NCBI GenBank assembly: GCA_963536495.1
Contig: CAUTAF010000007.1
Span: 16,662-80,661 of the forward strand
Reading direction: 5' to 3'
From: CAJPPJ01 sp963536495
Lineage (GTDB): Bacteria > Bacillota_I > Bacilli_A > RF39 > UBA660
Length of the DNA: 64,000 bases
The notes beneath the pieces are model-generated. The model was not told where the DNA came from and did not search any database. It was given only the letters and a program-made list of their open reading frames with translations. The translations under genes and the position numbers were made by a program. This document shows positions 25,901 through 35,365 of this stretch, piece after piece (the first letter of the stretch is position 1; every line of letters starts with the position of its first letter).

Positions 25901-26580
25901 ATAAACTTCATGTAAATAATTTTAAATTAAACTTTTTGCCACAAAAAGAAAGAGAATTAAATAATATAAAAGATTCTTATGATATTACAACAAGTGAAGT
26001 TGAATTAAATAATAAAAAAATAAAATTAAAAGAAGAAATAAAATCTATAAATGAAGAATTAAATGAAATAAAAGATAAAGCTAACTTTGAAGAATTAAAT
26101 AAAGTAATTTCTTCACAAGTTGAAGAGTTATATACTAAAGAATCATTTGAACCTTTAAAATTAAAGATAAAGGAAGCAAAAGAGTTGGATAAAGACAGTG
26201 CTACTCAAAAAGAAGTAGATGATATGACATTTGATATAATTTCTCTTATTTATGATTTAAAATTAAATTTAACAGAATTAAAAGAAAAAATTGAAGAGTT
26301 AGAAACTTCAATAGAAAAAGGTATTTGTATAGATGAATCTTGTAAATCTGCATTAAAAGAAGTTAAAAGAATATATGAATTAGGTGGTATATGTAAATAT
26401 AATTCTATGACATTAGAAGATAATAACTATGTAATTAATATAATTGATAATTTGTTAAAAAATAAAAAGGATGGTTTAGTAAATCCTAAGACTGGAATAA
26501 AGACATATAGTTTAATAATACTATTTATAATATTTATTAATTATTTAGTATTTAAGAAAAATAAAAATTATATAAGATAA
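22933..26580 (+). CDS. Surface LRR protein, array copy 2 (1215 aa)
   Basis: Paralogue of copy 1 with an almost identical first 60 residues (signal helix, then NYNVTYKEAFPDENLRRG and CIMRNRCGE). Leucine-rich repeats span about residues 135-390 with very regular units such as NINLEELTLRNNAINTLDLS. It then has two rounds of Rib-like domain, beta module and calcium repeat; the calcium repeats start near residues 687 and 921. A coiled-coil stalk and the sorting signal NPKTG (1184-1188), helix and basic tail end it. It differs from copy 1 by a duplicated module block. Its expression is probably controlled by the upstream TA tract. Confidence 0.85.
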   Translation: MKNKKLLIIIVVLLVLITSFLLFILKPNTKNKKLKELNYNVTYKEAFPDENLRRGVILCIMRNRCGEDQANHIAYNYDEIKKEKYISDSRYYNDYYRTKNWLNNTNFGSVITKEELEAKENETISKVDLDKLKVLLANDYEYLDSLQGIEYLPNIKVLMLDYVRQEHIDLSTNKKLEKVFLEGKSINLDENIRIKELILKVYKETQNINLSHLSSLEALSFRDSHLSNMTLPSSIKKLDLNGNNIKKLDLSNNLNIEKLILNNNPLENLNISMLTNLKVISVSANSIPDLTKNLNLEEISIKGWNSPMEDIRPNIGEVDFNKNVNLKKLEITSSKIKNINLNKNINLEELTLRNNAINTLDLSKNINLKNLTLENNEIKNISIPNSVTKSNSIDKLNVNIKRDTYQEISLTYNGQKVYLNPNSSFTREGDNYKFKNLGTYNLTAISPDSKFTWNVIVKVTPKDTDLEVDKFYRPSIEDEIDANELRKQVVNLPKNVKKFEIIDPLPTKYFVHGKYIIKVRLTFDDGSIKEYDLYLKIYDKPARYLPIEDYGVSYFNGMDGFFSEGRPEPKDSKYYLSFTLREDYSRIIEGNKIDYTRRIQDQGECFYYGQDDRYNDVYDIDCKSDFTLKSKYTNVPDGIKINDNGFSGVIDYIWDDNEEEHVFEMKYEENGHIYFLNETFKFILLRDTDKDGTPDKDDDDKDGDGYSNEEELTKGSDPYDKTSVPNGVNQGEAGKFIPIIDQKDYKPIICEDISEENLKKIVTNLPNNIKKFEVIKPIFNKYCEKGKKSIKIEVTFNDNTKKKFYVDVNIYDVEYEKPTIEIKDNNQKVLDGKEVNIDILRKHEEAADDTELIKYKEAELIGYRFYDKVNGLTYSSNKISGKIDYNFIGDEEEHEFIIKYVPDYYSFSGTEEKIRVTLLRDTDKDGIADKDDDDKDGDGFTNDEEISKGSDPYDKASIPDISKKEEVDNLVTKLENNIRFYKAGNFNTKNKLHVNNFKLNFLPQKERELNNIKDSYDITTSEVELNNKKIKLKEEIKSINEELNEIKDKANFEELNKVISSQVEELYTKESFEPLKLKIKEAKELDKDSATQKEVDDMTFDIISLIYDLKLNLTELKEKIEELETSIEKGICIDESCKSALKEVKRIYELGGICKYNSMTLEDNNYVINIIDNLLKNKKDGLVNPKTGIKTYSLIILFIIFINYLVFKKNKNYIR

Positions 26581-26606
26581 AGTTAAAATTAACTTTATCT
26601 TTTTTA
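26574..26606 (+). terminator. Terminator of array copy 2
   Basis: GATAAAGTTAA / TTAACTTTATC hairpin with a T7 tail, overlapping the stop codon. Confidence 0.85.
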
Positions 26607-26641
26607 TATTTACAATATAAATTGTAATTTTATTTTTTTAT

Positions 26642-26669
26642 TTGTCATAAAAAATATATATGGTATATT
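26642..26669 (+). promoter_or_regulatory. Promoter of array copy 3
   Basis: TTGTCA, a 16-bp spacer and TATATT. It overlaps an in-frame upstream ATG (26660), which argues that the true start is the later ATG at 26687. Confidence 0.65.
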
Positions 26670-26686
26670 GCTATAGTGAGGTAAAA

Positions 26687-28969
26687 ATGAAGAATAAAAA
26701 AACTATAATATTATTAATAGTATCAGTCTTATTTGTATCAGGATTTTTGCTATTAAATAAAACAAGTAGCGTAAAACAAATAAAATTAAAAGAGTTAAAT
26801 TATAATGTAACTTATAAAGAAGCATTTCCAAATTCTAATATTAGGAAAAGTATAATACTTTGTATTATGAGAAATAGATGTGGAGAAGAACAATATAATT
26901 CTGGTATGTATACTGTTGAAAAGTATAATGCTCAACATCCAGGTACATATAACACTTATATACAGTATTATATGACTCGTGAATATGCTAATAATTCAAT
27001 GTTTGGTTCTACAATAAGTGAAGCAGAAATAGAAGCAAAAGAAAATGAAACTATTTCAAAAGAAGATTTAGATAAAATAAAAATATTAATTCCAAATGAA
27101 CCTGGAGAAACTATTAGAAATTTAGGTGGAATAGAGTATTTGAAAAATTTAAAAGTATTATGTAATTTTAAGTTAGATGTTGAAAATCTTGATTTATCAC
27201 ATAATAAAGAATTAGAAACTATATTATTTAATACTGATTCTTCATCAGAAATTTCGAAAATTAAAAAAATAATTGTAGAAGAAGATAATAAGTTAAAATT
27301 ATTAGCTCTTGAATTAGAAAACGAAACTATAGATATATCTAATTTAAAGACTTTAGAAGTAGTAATTTTAAAAAATGGTAATATAAAAAATATAGTTTTA
27401 CCAAATAATATTAAAAAATTAGATTTAGCATTTAATAAAATTTCTAGTATAGTTTTACCAGAAGAAGTAGAAGATGTTAATTTAGATGCTAATCTTATTG
27501 AAAATATAAAAATACCATCTAAAGTTATAAAAGCTAATATAAGTAGAAATAAGATTAGTAGTATAGATTTAAGTGATGCAATTAAACTTGAAAGATTAGA
27601 ATCAAGATTTAATCCTATTGAATCAATTGATTTAACAAAATCTGTAAATTTAAAATTTATAGAATTGAAAGGTGCAAAAATTAAAGCTAAAACAATAGAT
27701 TTTAGTAATAATCCAAAATTAGAGGTTGTATCATTAAATTATTTTATTCCAATGCCTCCAATACCTGGTAGACCGAATATTTCTGATGTAGGAATGAAAC
27801 TTGAAACTTTAGATTTTAGCAATAATCCTAATTTGATTGGAATAAATGCAGAAAAAATAGGCTTGAAATCAATCGACTTAAGTAAAAATCTAAAATTAAC
27901 ATATGTCAATATTAATAATAACGAAATTCAAGATTTAAAAATACCAACAACTTTAAAAAGAAACAGTATTCAAAATATTAATTTTAAAATAAAGAAAAAT
28001 TCTTATATAGATCTTCCTATATTATTTAATGGAGAAAAAGTATATTTAGAAGATAGTGATAATTTTAAAAGAGTAAATGATAAATATATATTTGATATAG
28101 TAGGAATTTTTAATGAAAAAGTTAAAAAAGAAATAACAGATGGTTATAAATATGAAGCTAATGTTACAGTTGAAGTAGAAAGTGGAGAAGAAGAAACTTA
28201 TACACCAACATTAAGTAATCAAGTAGATTACAAACCTGAATCTAATAAAGAACTTTCAGTTGATAAAATAAAAGAAATGGTTAATAATTTACCATCAAAT
28301 ATTAAAAACTTTGAAATAATATCTCCAGAAGATAAAAAGTTTACATCAGAAGGAGATAAAAAAGTTAAAGTAAGAGTAACATTAAGTGATGATACATTTA
28401 AAGAATTTGATATAGATATAAAAGTTTATGAAGAAAAAGTTATCTTACCTGAAATAACTGTTACAAAACCAGTTGAAAACAAAAAACCAGAAAGAGGATA
28501 TTATGGTTTTAGAAAAGCAAATAAAAGAGTAAGAAGAAGTTTAGATAAGTATAATGAAGTAAATGAATCTGTAAAAGAATTAGAAAAATTAATAGAAGAT
28601 AGTAAAAACAATAATTTTGAAACTAAAGAAGAAACGGATGTAGAAAATTTAAAAAATAATATTTTAGTAAAAATAGAAGAAGCTAAAGAAAAACTTAAAA
28701 AATCATATACAGAAGAAACAGAAGAAGAAAAACTTATAGAAATAAAAGAAAAGGTATTAAAAGAAATAGAAGGTTTAAAAGAAGAATTAAATAAAATAAG
28801 AGAAAAACAAGTATCTAATAATGAAGAAAAAGTAGAAAAACCAACTCTATTAAAAGAAAACAAAAAACAAGATACTAAATCATTTAATTATTTCTTAATA
28901 TTAATACCAGTAAGTTTAATAATATTAATTTTAATATTATTAAAGAGAAGAAAAAAGGAAAGAAGATAA
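26687..28969 (+). CDS. Surface LRR protein, array copy 3, divergent tail (760 aa)
   Basis: Shortest member. It shares the signal helix, the AFPNSNIRKS...CIMRNRCGE cap, leucine-rich repeats (about 140-420) and one Rib-like domain (about 510-580). It lacks the beta module, all calcium repeats and the NPKTG signal. In their place is a basic linker (RGYYGFRKANKRVRRSLDKY), a short coiled coil and a C-terminal helix (NYFLILIPVSLIILILILL) ending RRKKERR, so it is probably kept in the membrane rather than cell-wall linked. I start it at the ATG at 26687 with GAGG 5 nt upstream; an ATG at 26660 lies inside the promoter. It resembles an in-frame loss of the C-terminal modules. Confidence 0.82.
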   Translation: MKNKKTIILLIVSVLFVSGFLLLNKTSSVKQIKLKELNYNVTYKEAFPNSNIRKSIILCIMRNRCGEEQYNSGMYTVEKYNAQHPGTYNTYIQYYMTREYANNSMFGSTISEAEIEAKENETISKEDLDKIKILIPNEPGETIRNLGGIEYLKNLKVLCNFKLDVENLDLSHNKELETILFNTDSSSEISKIKKIIVEEDNKLKLLALELENETIDISNLKTLEVVILKNGNIKNIVLPNNIKKLDLAFNKISSIVLPEEVEDVNLDANLIENIKIPSKVIKANISRNKISSIDLSDAIKLERLESRFNPIESIDLTKSVNLKFIELKGAKIKAKTIDFSNNPKLEVVSLNYFIPMPPIPGRPNISDVGMKLETLDFSNNPNLIGINAEKIGLKSIDLSKNLKLTYVNINNNEIQDLKIPTTLKRNSIQNINFKIKKNSYIDLPILFNGEKVYLEDSDNFKRVNDKYIFDIVGIFNEKVKKEITDGYKYEANVTVEVESGEEETYTPTLSNQVDYKPESNKELSVDKIKEMVNNLPSNIKNFEIISPEDKKFTSEGDKKVKVRVTLSDDTFKEFDIDIKVYEEKVILPEITVTKPVENKKPERGYYGFRKANKRVRRSLDKYNEVNESVKELEKLIEDSKNNNFETKEETDVENLKNNILVKIEEAKEKLKKSYTEETEEEKLIEIKEKVLKEIEGLKEELNKIREKQVSNNEEKVEKPTLLKENKKQDTKSFNYFLILIPVSLIILILILLKRRKKERR

Positions 28970-28996
28970 AGCTAAATTAACTTTATTTTTTCTTTT
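28963..28996 (+). terminator. Terminator of array copy 3 (imperfect)
   Basis: GATAAAGcTAA-a-TTAaCTTTAT stem with T-rich tail; the least regular of the four array terminators. Confidence 0.65.
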
Positions 28997-29042
28997 TAAT
29001 AAAAATATATAAATATGATATACTATTATAGTAGAGGTATGT

Positions 29043-32000
29043 ATGAAGAATAAGAAGTTATTAATTGTTTTTGTAGTGTTATTGGTATTAATAACATCTT
29101 TTTTATTGTTTATCTTAAAACCAAATACAAAAAATAAAAAACTAAAAGAGTTAAATTATAATATAACATATAAACAAGCTTTTCCTGATGAAAATTTAAG
29201 AAAGAGTATACTTTTATGTATAATGAGAAATAAGTGTGGGGAAGAACAGTATAATTCTGGAGCATATAATTTTGAAACATATAGACAAAAACATGATGCA
29301 GATTTTGATAATAAATATTATTTTACAAGAACATATGCTACTGATACTAGTTTAGGTCCTGTTATTACGGACGATGAAATAAATACTAAAGCAGAAGAAC
29401 AAATATCAAAAACAGATTTAGATAAAATACAGGTTTTTATATCAAATGATTCATATTTTAGCCATGAAGTAACAGGAATAGAATATTTAACAAATTTAAA
29501 AGCTGTCGTATTAATAAATTTATATAATTATAATGTTGATTTTTCATATAATAAAAATTTAGAAAGAGTATTTTTAGGCTATGGTAGTACTTTAAGTTAT
29601 ATTAAAAATGTAAATTTAAATCAAAATACAAAATTAAAAGAAATAGCTATAAATTTTAATTTTTATGGCAGAAGTAATAAATTAGAATTAGATTATTCTA
29701 TCCTTAATGACTTAGAAACTTTAATAATTGATTCTCCATTAGAAGATGATTATATAAGATTACCACTTGGAATCAAAATTTTGAAATTAAAAAATTTTGA
29801 TATGAAAAGAACAAATTTATCTGAATTAGTTAATTTAAAAGAACTTGATGTAGATGTTTTTAGAAGTGGTAAAATAGATTTTAGTAAAAATAATAAATTA
29901 GAAAAGCTTTATTTATATAATGAAGAAAAAAATAAAAAAATAGACAGTTTAGATTTTAGTAATAATCCAAATTTAAAAGAACTAGATATAAATAAAATTG
30001 GTATAAAAAATATAAATTTAGATAAAAATATAAATTTAGAAAAAATAAAATTTTCAGGAAATAATATTAATGAATTAGATTTATCTAAAAATATTAATCT
30101 TAAAGATGTTATTTTAAGTAATAACAATATTACAAATATAAAATTAAATAGTGAAAAAGTAGAAAAGTTAGATTTATCTGATAATAAGTATTTAAAAAAC
30201 ATAAATGTAACTAGACTTTCTAATTTAAAATATTTAAATCTTGATAATACAATGATTAAGACTGATACAATAGATTTTAGTAAAAATCCTCTTTTAGAAG
30301 AAGTTTATATAAAATATATTCCAAATCCATCTCAAGGTTATTATCCTGCTGATGATAAAAGTCCGATAAATATAAACAGTTTAGATTTTAGTAATAATCT
30401 TAATTTAAAAACATTAAAAGTAAAAGCTAAATTAAAAAAATTAAATATAGAAAGAAATATTAATTTAAAAGACCTTGATATTAGTATAAATAATATTACA
30501 GATTTAAAAGCTCCTAATCATTTAAATTATAACACTTCTCAATGGATAAAAATAAAAGTAAAAAAAGATACAGATATAGAAATTCCAGTTAATTTTAATG
30601 GAGAAAAATTATATTTAAATCCTACTAGTTATATTATACGTAATGGAGATAAATATAGATTTACTGCAAAAGGAAAATTCGAGGAATCAATTTGTTCTAC
30701 TAAAAACGGATTTAATTATTGCCTTTATTTAAATATTGAAGTGTTATATAAAGATGAAAATATTGATTCTTCATTAACATTAATTGATCAAACAACTGAA
30801 GATTATAGACCAGGAATAAATGAAGAAATAGATGTTAATCAAATAAGAAGAATGATTACAAATTTACCGGCAAATACGAAAAAGTTTGAAATTGTAGAAC
30901 CTAAACCTGCTAAGTTTAAAGAAAAAGGCAAAAACATATTAAAAGTTAAAGTTACTTTTGATGATGATACATCTAAAGTATATAATTTACCAATTAATAT
31001 TTATGAAAAAATATATAATTCAGTTGAATTTGACAGAAAAATTAATGGAGAACCAGTAAATATTTTAGAAAAAGAAGGTAAATGTATTTTCCCATGTGGA
31101 ATAGAAACATTTGAAAATAAAGAATTTAATTATGTAAGACATAGACAATATATAAGAACAAATTGTAATTGTCCAGGTGAAGAGTTTAATGATACTAATT
31201 TGCTTGCTCGTGTAAATGATAAAGTTTTAAGTTATGAATATATTGGTTTACCAAATGGCTTATCAGCAGACGAAAATGGAATACATGGCAAGATTGACTA
31301 TAAATGGAAAGAAAATGAAAAAGAACATACTTTTTATGTAGTATATAAAGAAAAAGGTCATGCTTATAATATTGAAGAAACTATTAAAATAAAAGTTTTA
31401 AGAGATACAGATAAAGACGGAATACCAGATAGTGAAGATGATGATGTGGATTCTGATGGCTTTAGTGATGTAGATGAACTTAAAGCTGGAAGTAATCCAT
31501 ATGATAAAAATTCAACACCTTTAAATGTAACAAATGTATCAAAAAATACTGAGGCAGATAAGTTTAATCCGATAATAGATCAAAAAGATTTTAAACCTTT
31601 GACAACTCAAACTTTATCAAAAGAAAAAGTAAAAGAAATGATAACTAATTTACCAACTGATATTAAAAGCTTTAAAGTTCTTACAACTATATATGATAAA
31701 TATACAGAAAATGCGAAAACAAAAATAACTGTTTTAATAACATTTAAAGATAATAGTAAAAAAGAATTTGATGTACCTATTAAATTTTATAAAGAAGAAT
31801 TTATTAGACAGATAATAAATATTGAAGAAACTACATCTATAATAGAAGGTAAGACTCTTAATCTAGATGTAAAAATAAGATATAACGAAGAAGAAAGAAT
31901 TGATGAAACTAATTTAATAAAATATGTTTATGAAAAACAAAAATATTATTACTATACTTCTTTACCACAAGGTTTAAAATATACTTCTAATAAAATAAGT

Positions 32001-32987
32001 GGAGTAATTGATTATAAATTTCTAGGTGAAGAAGAGGAAAACGTTTTTTATGTAACTTATTATGAAGGAACAAATCCAAAAACATCATTTAAAATTAAAC
32101 TTTTAAGAGATACAGATTCTGACGGAATCGCAGATAAAGATGATGATGATAAAGATGGAGACGGAGTAAGTAATGATGAAGAAACAGCTAATGGAAGTGA
32201 TCCATATAATAAGAATATAGTACCAGGAATGACTAAAAAACAAATACTTGATGTACTTGTTAATGATTTAGAAAAACTAATTAATGATAGTAAAAATAAT
32301 AATTTTGAAAATAAGAGTAAAATATATGTAGATAATTTTAAAGAACATATAGCTGAAAAAAACAAAAAATTAAAAGAAATAAAAATATCTTATAATGATA
32401 CAACATCTGATACAGAATTAGTAAAATTAATTGAAGAAGTTAAAGAAGAAATAAATAATATAAAAGAAGGAATAAATAATATAGAAGATAAAGCTAATTT
32501 TGAAGTTTTAGATAAAGAATTATCCAATATTTTATTAAAAGAAGATTATTATACTGAAAATATATATGAAGGATATTTGAAATTAATCAAAGAAGCTAAA
32601 AATTTATCTAAAGATACTGCAACACAACAAGAAGTAGATTATATGGTTTCTTCATTAAATAGAGAAAAAAATATGGTCATTGATGATAAAACTAAATTAA
32701 AAGAAAAAATAAAAGAATTAAAAGAACAATTAGATAATGGACAATGTCAAGAAGAAGAGTGTAGTTATATAAAAGATAAAATATTATTTTTATATAGTGA
32801 AGAAGGTATTTGTGATTCTGTTTCAATAGAAGAATTGATAGAAATAGTAGAAATATCAAAAGATTTATTTAAAAAGAGTTCACTTAAAAATCCAAAAACT
32901 GGTATAAAAACATATAGTTTAATAATTCTATTTATAATATTAATTAGTTATAAATTAATTAAGAAAAATAAAAATTATATAAGATAA
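29043..32987 (+). CDS. Surface LRR protein, array copy 4 (1314 aa)
   Basis: Largest member. Its signal helix and cap are very close to copy 2. It has leucine-rich repeats (about residues 140-480), then two blocks of Rib-like domain plus beta module, each ending in a calcium repeat (near residues 788 and 1023; the first is DTDKDGIPDSEDDDVDSDGFSD). The coiled-coil stalk leads to NPKTG (1283-1287), a hydrophobic helix and a basic tail. The first beta module has an extra Cys-rich insert (CIFPCG...NCNCPGEEF) absent from the other copies. AGAGG precedes the ATG. Likely a cell-wall-attached adhesin; its ligand is unknown. Confidence 0.85.
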   Translation: MKNKKLLIVFVVLLVLITSFLLFILKPNTKNKKLKELNYNITYKQAFPDENLRKSILLCIMRNKCGEEQYNSGAYNFETYRQKHDADFDNKYYFTRTYATDTSLGPVITDDEINTKAEEQISKTDLDKIQVFISNDSYFSHEVTGIEYLTNLKAVVLINLYNYNVDFSYNKNLERVFLGYGSTLSYIKNVNLNQNTKLKEIAINFNFYGRSNKLELDYSILNDLETLIIDSPLEDDYIRLPLGIKILKLKNFDMKRTNLSELVNLKELDVDVFRSGKIDFSKNNKLEKLYLYNEEKNKKIDSLDFSNNPNLKELDINKIGIKNINLDKNINLEKIKFSGNNINELDLSKNINLKDVILSNNNITNIKLNSEKVEKLDLSDNKYLKNINVTRLSNLKYLNLDNTMIKTDTIDFSKNPLLEEVYIKYIPNPSQGYYPADDKSPININSLDFSNNLNLKTLKVKAKLKKLNIERNINLKDLDISINNITDLKAPNHLNYNTSQWIKIKVKKDTDIEIPVNFNGEKLYLNPTSYIIRNGDKYRFTAKGKFEESICSTKNGFNYCLYLNIEVLYKDENIDSSLTLIDQTTEDYRPGINEEIDVNQIRRMITNLPANTKKFEIVEPKPAKFKEKGKNILKVKVTFDDDTSKVYNLPINIYEKIYNSVEFDRKINGEPVNILEKEGKCIFPCGIETFENKEFNYVRHRQYIRTNCNCPGEEFNDTNLLARVNDKVLSYEYIGLPNGLSADENGIHGKIDYKWKENEKEHTFYVVYKEKGHAYNIEETIKIKVLRDTDKDGIPDSEDDDVDSDGFSDVDELKAGSNPYDKNSTPLNVTNVSKNTEADKFNPIIDQKDFKPLTTQTLSKEKVKEMITNLPTDIKSFKVLTTIYDKYTENAKTKITVLITFKDNSKKEFDVPIKFYKEEFIRQIINIEETTSIIEGKTLNLDVKIRYNEEERIDETNLIKYVYEKQKYYYYTSLPQGLKYTSNKISGVIDYKFLGEEEENVFYVTYYEGTNPKTSFKIKLLRDTDSDGIADKDDDDKDGDGVSNDEETANGSDPYNKNIVPGMTKKQILDVLVNDLEKLINDSKNNNFENKSKIYVDNFKEHIAEKNKKLKEIKISYNDTTSDTELVKLIEEVKEEINNIKEGINNIEDKANFEVLDKELSNILLKEDYYTENIYEGYLKLIKEAKNLSKDTATQQEVDYMVSSLNREKNMVIDDKTKLKEKIKELKEQLDNGQCQEEECSYIKDKILFLYSEEGICDSVSIEELIEIVEISKDLFKKSSLKNPKTGIKTYSLIILFIILISYKLIKKNKNYIR

Positions 32988-33016
32988 AGTTAAATCAAAT
33001 TAACTTTATCTTTTTT
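32981..33016 (+). terminator. Terminator of array copy 4
   Basis: GATAAAGTTAA / TTAACTTTATC with T6; it ends the array and is followed by the ftsA promoter, with TATAAT at 33041-33046. Confidence 0.85.
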
Positions 33017-33062
33017 ATTTTTAAATTTAATAATCTATAGTATAATTATTGTAGGAGATGCT

Positions 33063-34235
33063 ATGAGAAGACTATTTACATCAATAGAATTAAGTTCTAA
33101 TTATATAAAACTTATCATATTAGAAAAAGTTCAAAATAAATTTTATTGTTTATATTCTGATGTTACTAATTGTCATGGAATATCTAAAGGTTTAATTAAT
33201 GATAGTAATGAAGTAATTACATCGTTAAAAAATGTTTTAAAGAAAGCAAGAGATAAAACTAATTTAAAAATAGATAAAGTTATTTTAACAATAAGTCCAA
33301 TAGATGCTAATTTTATGGTAGTTTCTGCTACTAATTATATAGAAAATATAGATGGAATAGTTACTCAAAACTTTATTGATAAAAGTTTAAATAAAGCAGT
33401 TGATAGTAAAAAAGATTTAAAAGATGAATTAGTTATGACTAGTCCAGTTAGTTTTAGTTTAGATGAAAAAACAGTTTTAGATCCAGTTGGAATGAATGGG
33501 AATAAACTTTATATAAAAGCAGTAGCATCTACTATGGCAAAGAAAAATCTATATCCATTTTTTAATGTCTTTAATACTTTAAACATAGATGTTTTAGATG
33601 TTTGTTATTCTTTAGTTGGAGATTTTGAACTTAATCAATCTAAAAATAACAAATTAGAACATGGAGTAGTAGTTAATATAGAAGAAGATATAGTAAATAT
33701 AGGTATATTTAATAAAGGTATATTAATAAAAACTGATTATTTAAAAATTGGAAGTAATGCTATAGATAAAGATATTAAATATATTTATAATCTAAAAGAT
33801 GAAGATATTAAATATTTAAAAGAAAATTTTGCATCATTATCTAGTAGAGTTAATTATAAATATGATACAATTGAACTTAATACTAGTAGTGGTAATTTAA
33901 TTAAAATAAAAGAAAGTGATGTAGTTAATCTTATTACTAGTAGAGTTGTTAATATTTTAGATTTAGTAAAAAATAAATATAAAACCTTAACAAATAAAGA
34001 AATTAATTATATAATTGTAACAGGAGAATTGACAGAATTAAGTGGATTTTCTCAAGTTGTAGAAAAAGTTTTAGGACCAAAAAGTAAAATTGGTAATATA
34101 AAACTTATTGGAGCTAGAAATAATATATATTCTAGTGTTATAGGATCTATATATTATCTAGAAATAAAATATAAAGATATTGGAATGCTAAATTCTTTAG
34201 AAATAGAAAAAATAAATTCTAAAGAGTATGAATAA
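33063..34235 (+). CDS. ftsA: Divergent FtsA-like cell-division protein
   Basis: A 390-residue actin-like protein immediately upstream of ftsZ, the conserved position of FtsA. The SHS2/1C-type insert (residues 80-170, VILTISPIDANFMVVSATNYIENIDG) and the later nucleotide-binding segments (VVNIEEDIVNIGIFNKGILIKTDYLKIGS; IIVTGELTELSGFSQVV) fit FtsA, but identity to the consensus is weak. The usual C-terminal amphipathic membrane-targeting helix is not obvious; the protein ends in a polar segment. It probably tethers FtsZ to the membrane. Confidence 0.85.
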   Translation: MRRLFTSIELSSNYIKLIILEKVQNKFYCLYSDVTNCHGISKGLINDSNEVITSLKNVLKKARDKTNLKIDKVILTISPIDANFMVVSATNYIENIDGIVTQNFIDKSLNKAVDSKKDLKDELVMTSPVSFSLDEKTVLDPVGMNGNKLYIKAVASTMAKKNLYPFFNVFNTLNIDVLDVCYSLVGDFELNQSKNNKLEHGVVVNIEEDIVNIGIFNKGILIKTDYLKIGSNAIDKDIKYIYNLKDEDIKYLKENFASLSSRVNYKYDTIELNTSSGNLIKIKESDVVNLITSRVVNILDLVKNKYKTLTNKEINYIIVTGELTELSGFSQVVEKVLGPKSKIGNIKLIGARNNIYSSVIGSIYYLEIKYKDIGMLNSLEIEKINSKEYE

Positions 34236-34249
34236 TCTAGGAGGAAAAA

Positions 34250-35353
34250 ATGTTTGATGAATTAACTAATGTAAGAGCTGCTAATATTAAGGTAATAGGT
34301 GTTGGTGGTGGTGGTTGTAAAGCCGTTAATAGAATGAAAGAAACAGTTGAAGGTGTAACTTTTATTATTGCTAATACTGATTTACAAGATTTAACTACAG
34401 CTAATGCTGATGTTAAAATTCAATTAGGACAAGAGTTAACTGGAGGAAGAGGAAGTGGTGCTAAGCCAGAAGTAGGTAAAAAAGCAGCACAAGAATCTAA
34501 AAAAGATATAGAAGATGCATTACAAGGTGCACACATGGTATTTATTACTTGTGGAGAAGGTGGAGGAACTGGAACAGGAGCTGCTCCAGTAATAGCTGAA
34601 ATAGCACAAAATTTAGGAGCATTAACAGTAGCAGTAGTTACAAAACCATTTTCTTTTGAAGGTAAATCTAGAATGAAGAATGCTCAATTAGGTATAGAAG
34701 AATTAAGAAAACATGTTGATTCTTTAATAGTAGTACCTAATGATAATCTAGAAACTTTAATAGATAAGAACACTCCAGTATTACAAGCTTTTGGAGAAGT
34801 TGATAATGTATTAAGACAAAGTGTTCAATCAATTTCAGATTTAATTAATTTCCCTGGAGATATTAACTTAGACTTTTCAGATATTACAACTACTATGAAA
34901 GATAGTGGAACAGCAGTAATAGGTATTGGGGTAGGTACTGGAGAAGATAGAGCTATTCAAGCAGCTAAACAAGCTGTTCAATCTCCTCTTTTAGAAAAAT
35001 CTATAGTTGGAGCTACTAAAGCAATTATTAACATAACTGGTGGAAGTAACTTAACATTATATGAAACAAAACAAGCAGTTAAGATTATTGAAAGTTATGC
35101 ACAAACAGATTTAAATGTATTCTATGGAACTATAATTAATAAAAATATTAGTGATGATCAAATTATTGTTACAGTAATAGCAACAGGATTTGAAGAATAT
35201 ACTAAAAAACCAATTGAAGAAGAACAAGAAGTAATAGATACACAAAAAAGAGAAGAAAAACCAGTTGTTAATAATGTAAATAATTCATATGATGATATAG
35301 ATACAGATGGGGATTATGTATTACCAAATTTTTTAAGAAATAGAAATTATTAG
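34250..35353 (+). CDS. ftsZ: Cell-division tubulin homologue FtsZ
   Basis: A 367-residue tubulin-like GTPase that forms the division ring. N-terminal GVGGGGCKAVNRM, the tubulin signature GGGTGTGAAP near residue 104 and the T7-loop segment NLDFSDI are intact. A short acidic linker leads to the conserved C-terminal peptide YVLPNFLRNRNY, which binds FtsA and other partners. The last 27 codons and the first part of the terminator occur again at 36251-36343. AGGAGG precedes the ATG. It forms an operon with ftsA. Confidence 0.97.
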   Translation: MFDELTNVRAANIKVIGVGGGGCKAVNRMKETVEGVTFIIANTDLQDLTTANADVKIQLGQELTGGRGSGAKPEVGKKAAQESKKDIEDALQGAHMVFITCGEGGGTGTGAAPVIAEIAQNLGALTVAVVTKPFSFEGKSRMKNAQLGIEELRKHVDSLIVVPNDNLETLIDKNTPVLQAFGEVDNVLRQSVQSISDLINFPGDINLDFSDITTTMKDSGTAVIGIGVGTGEDRAIQAAKQAVQSPLLEKSIVGATKAIINITGGSNLTLYETKQAVKIIESYAQTDLNVFYGTIINKNISDDQIIVTVIATGFEEYTKKPIEEEQEVIDTQKREEKPVVNNVNNSYDDIDTDGDYVLPNFLRNRNY

Positions 35354-35365
35354 AAGTTATATTTA
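35273..35365 (+). repeat. ftsZ 3'-tail repeat, copy in the gene
   Basis: 93 bp covering the last 26 FtsZ codons, the stop and half of a terminator. It is 90/93 identical to 36251-36343; all three differences are silent third-position changes. Confidence 0.92.

Noticed and set aside
26660..26686. Earlier ATG for array copy 3
   Set aside because: It lies inside the promoter, and the added residues precede the conserved signal-peptide start.
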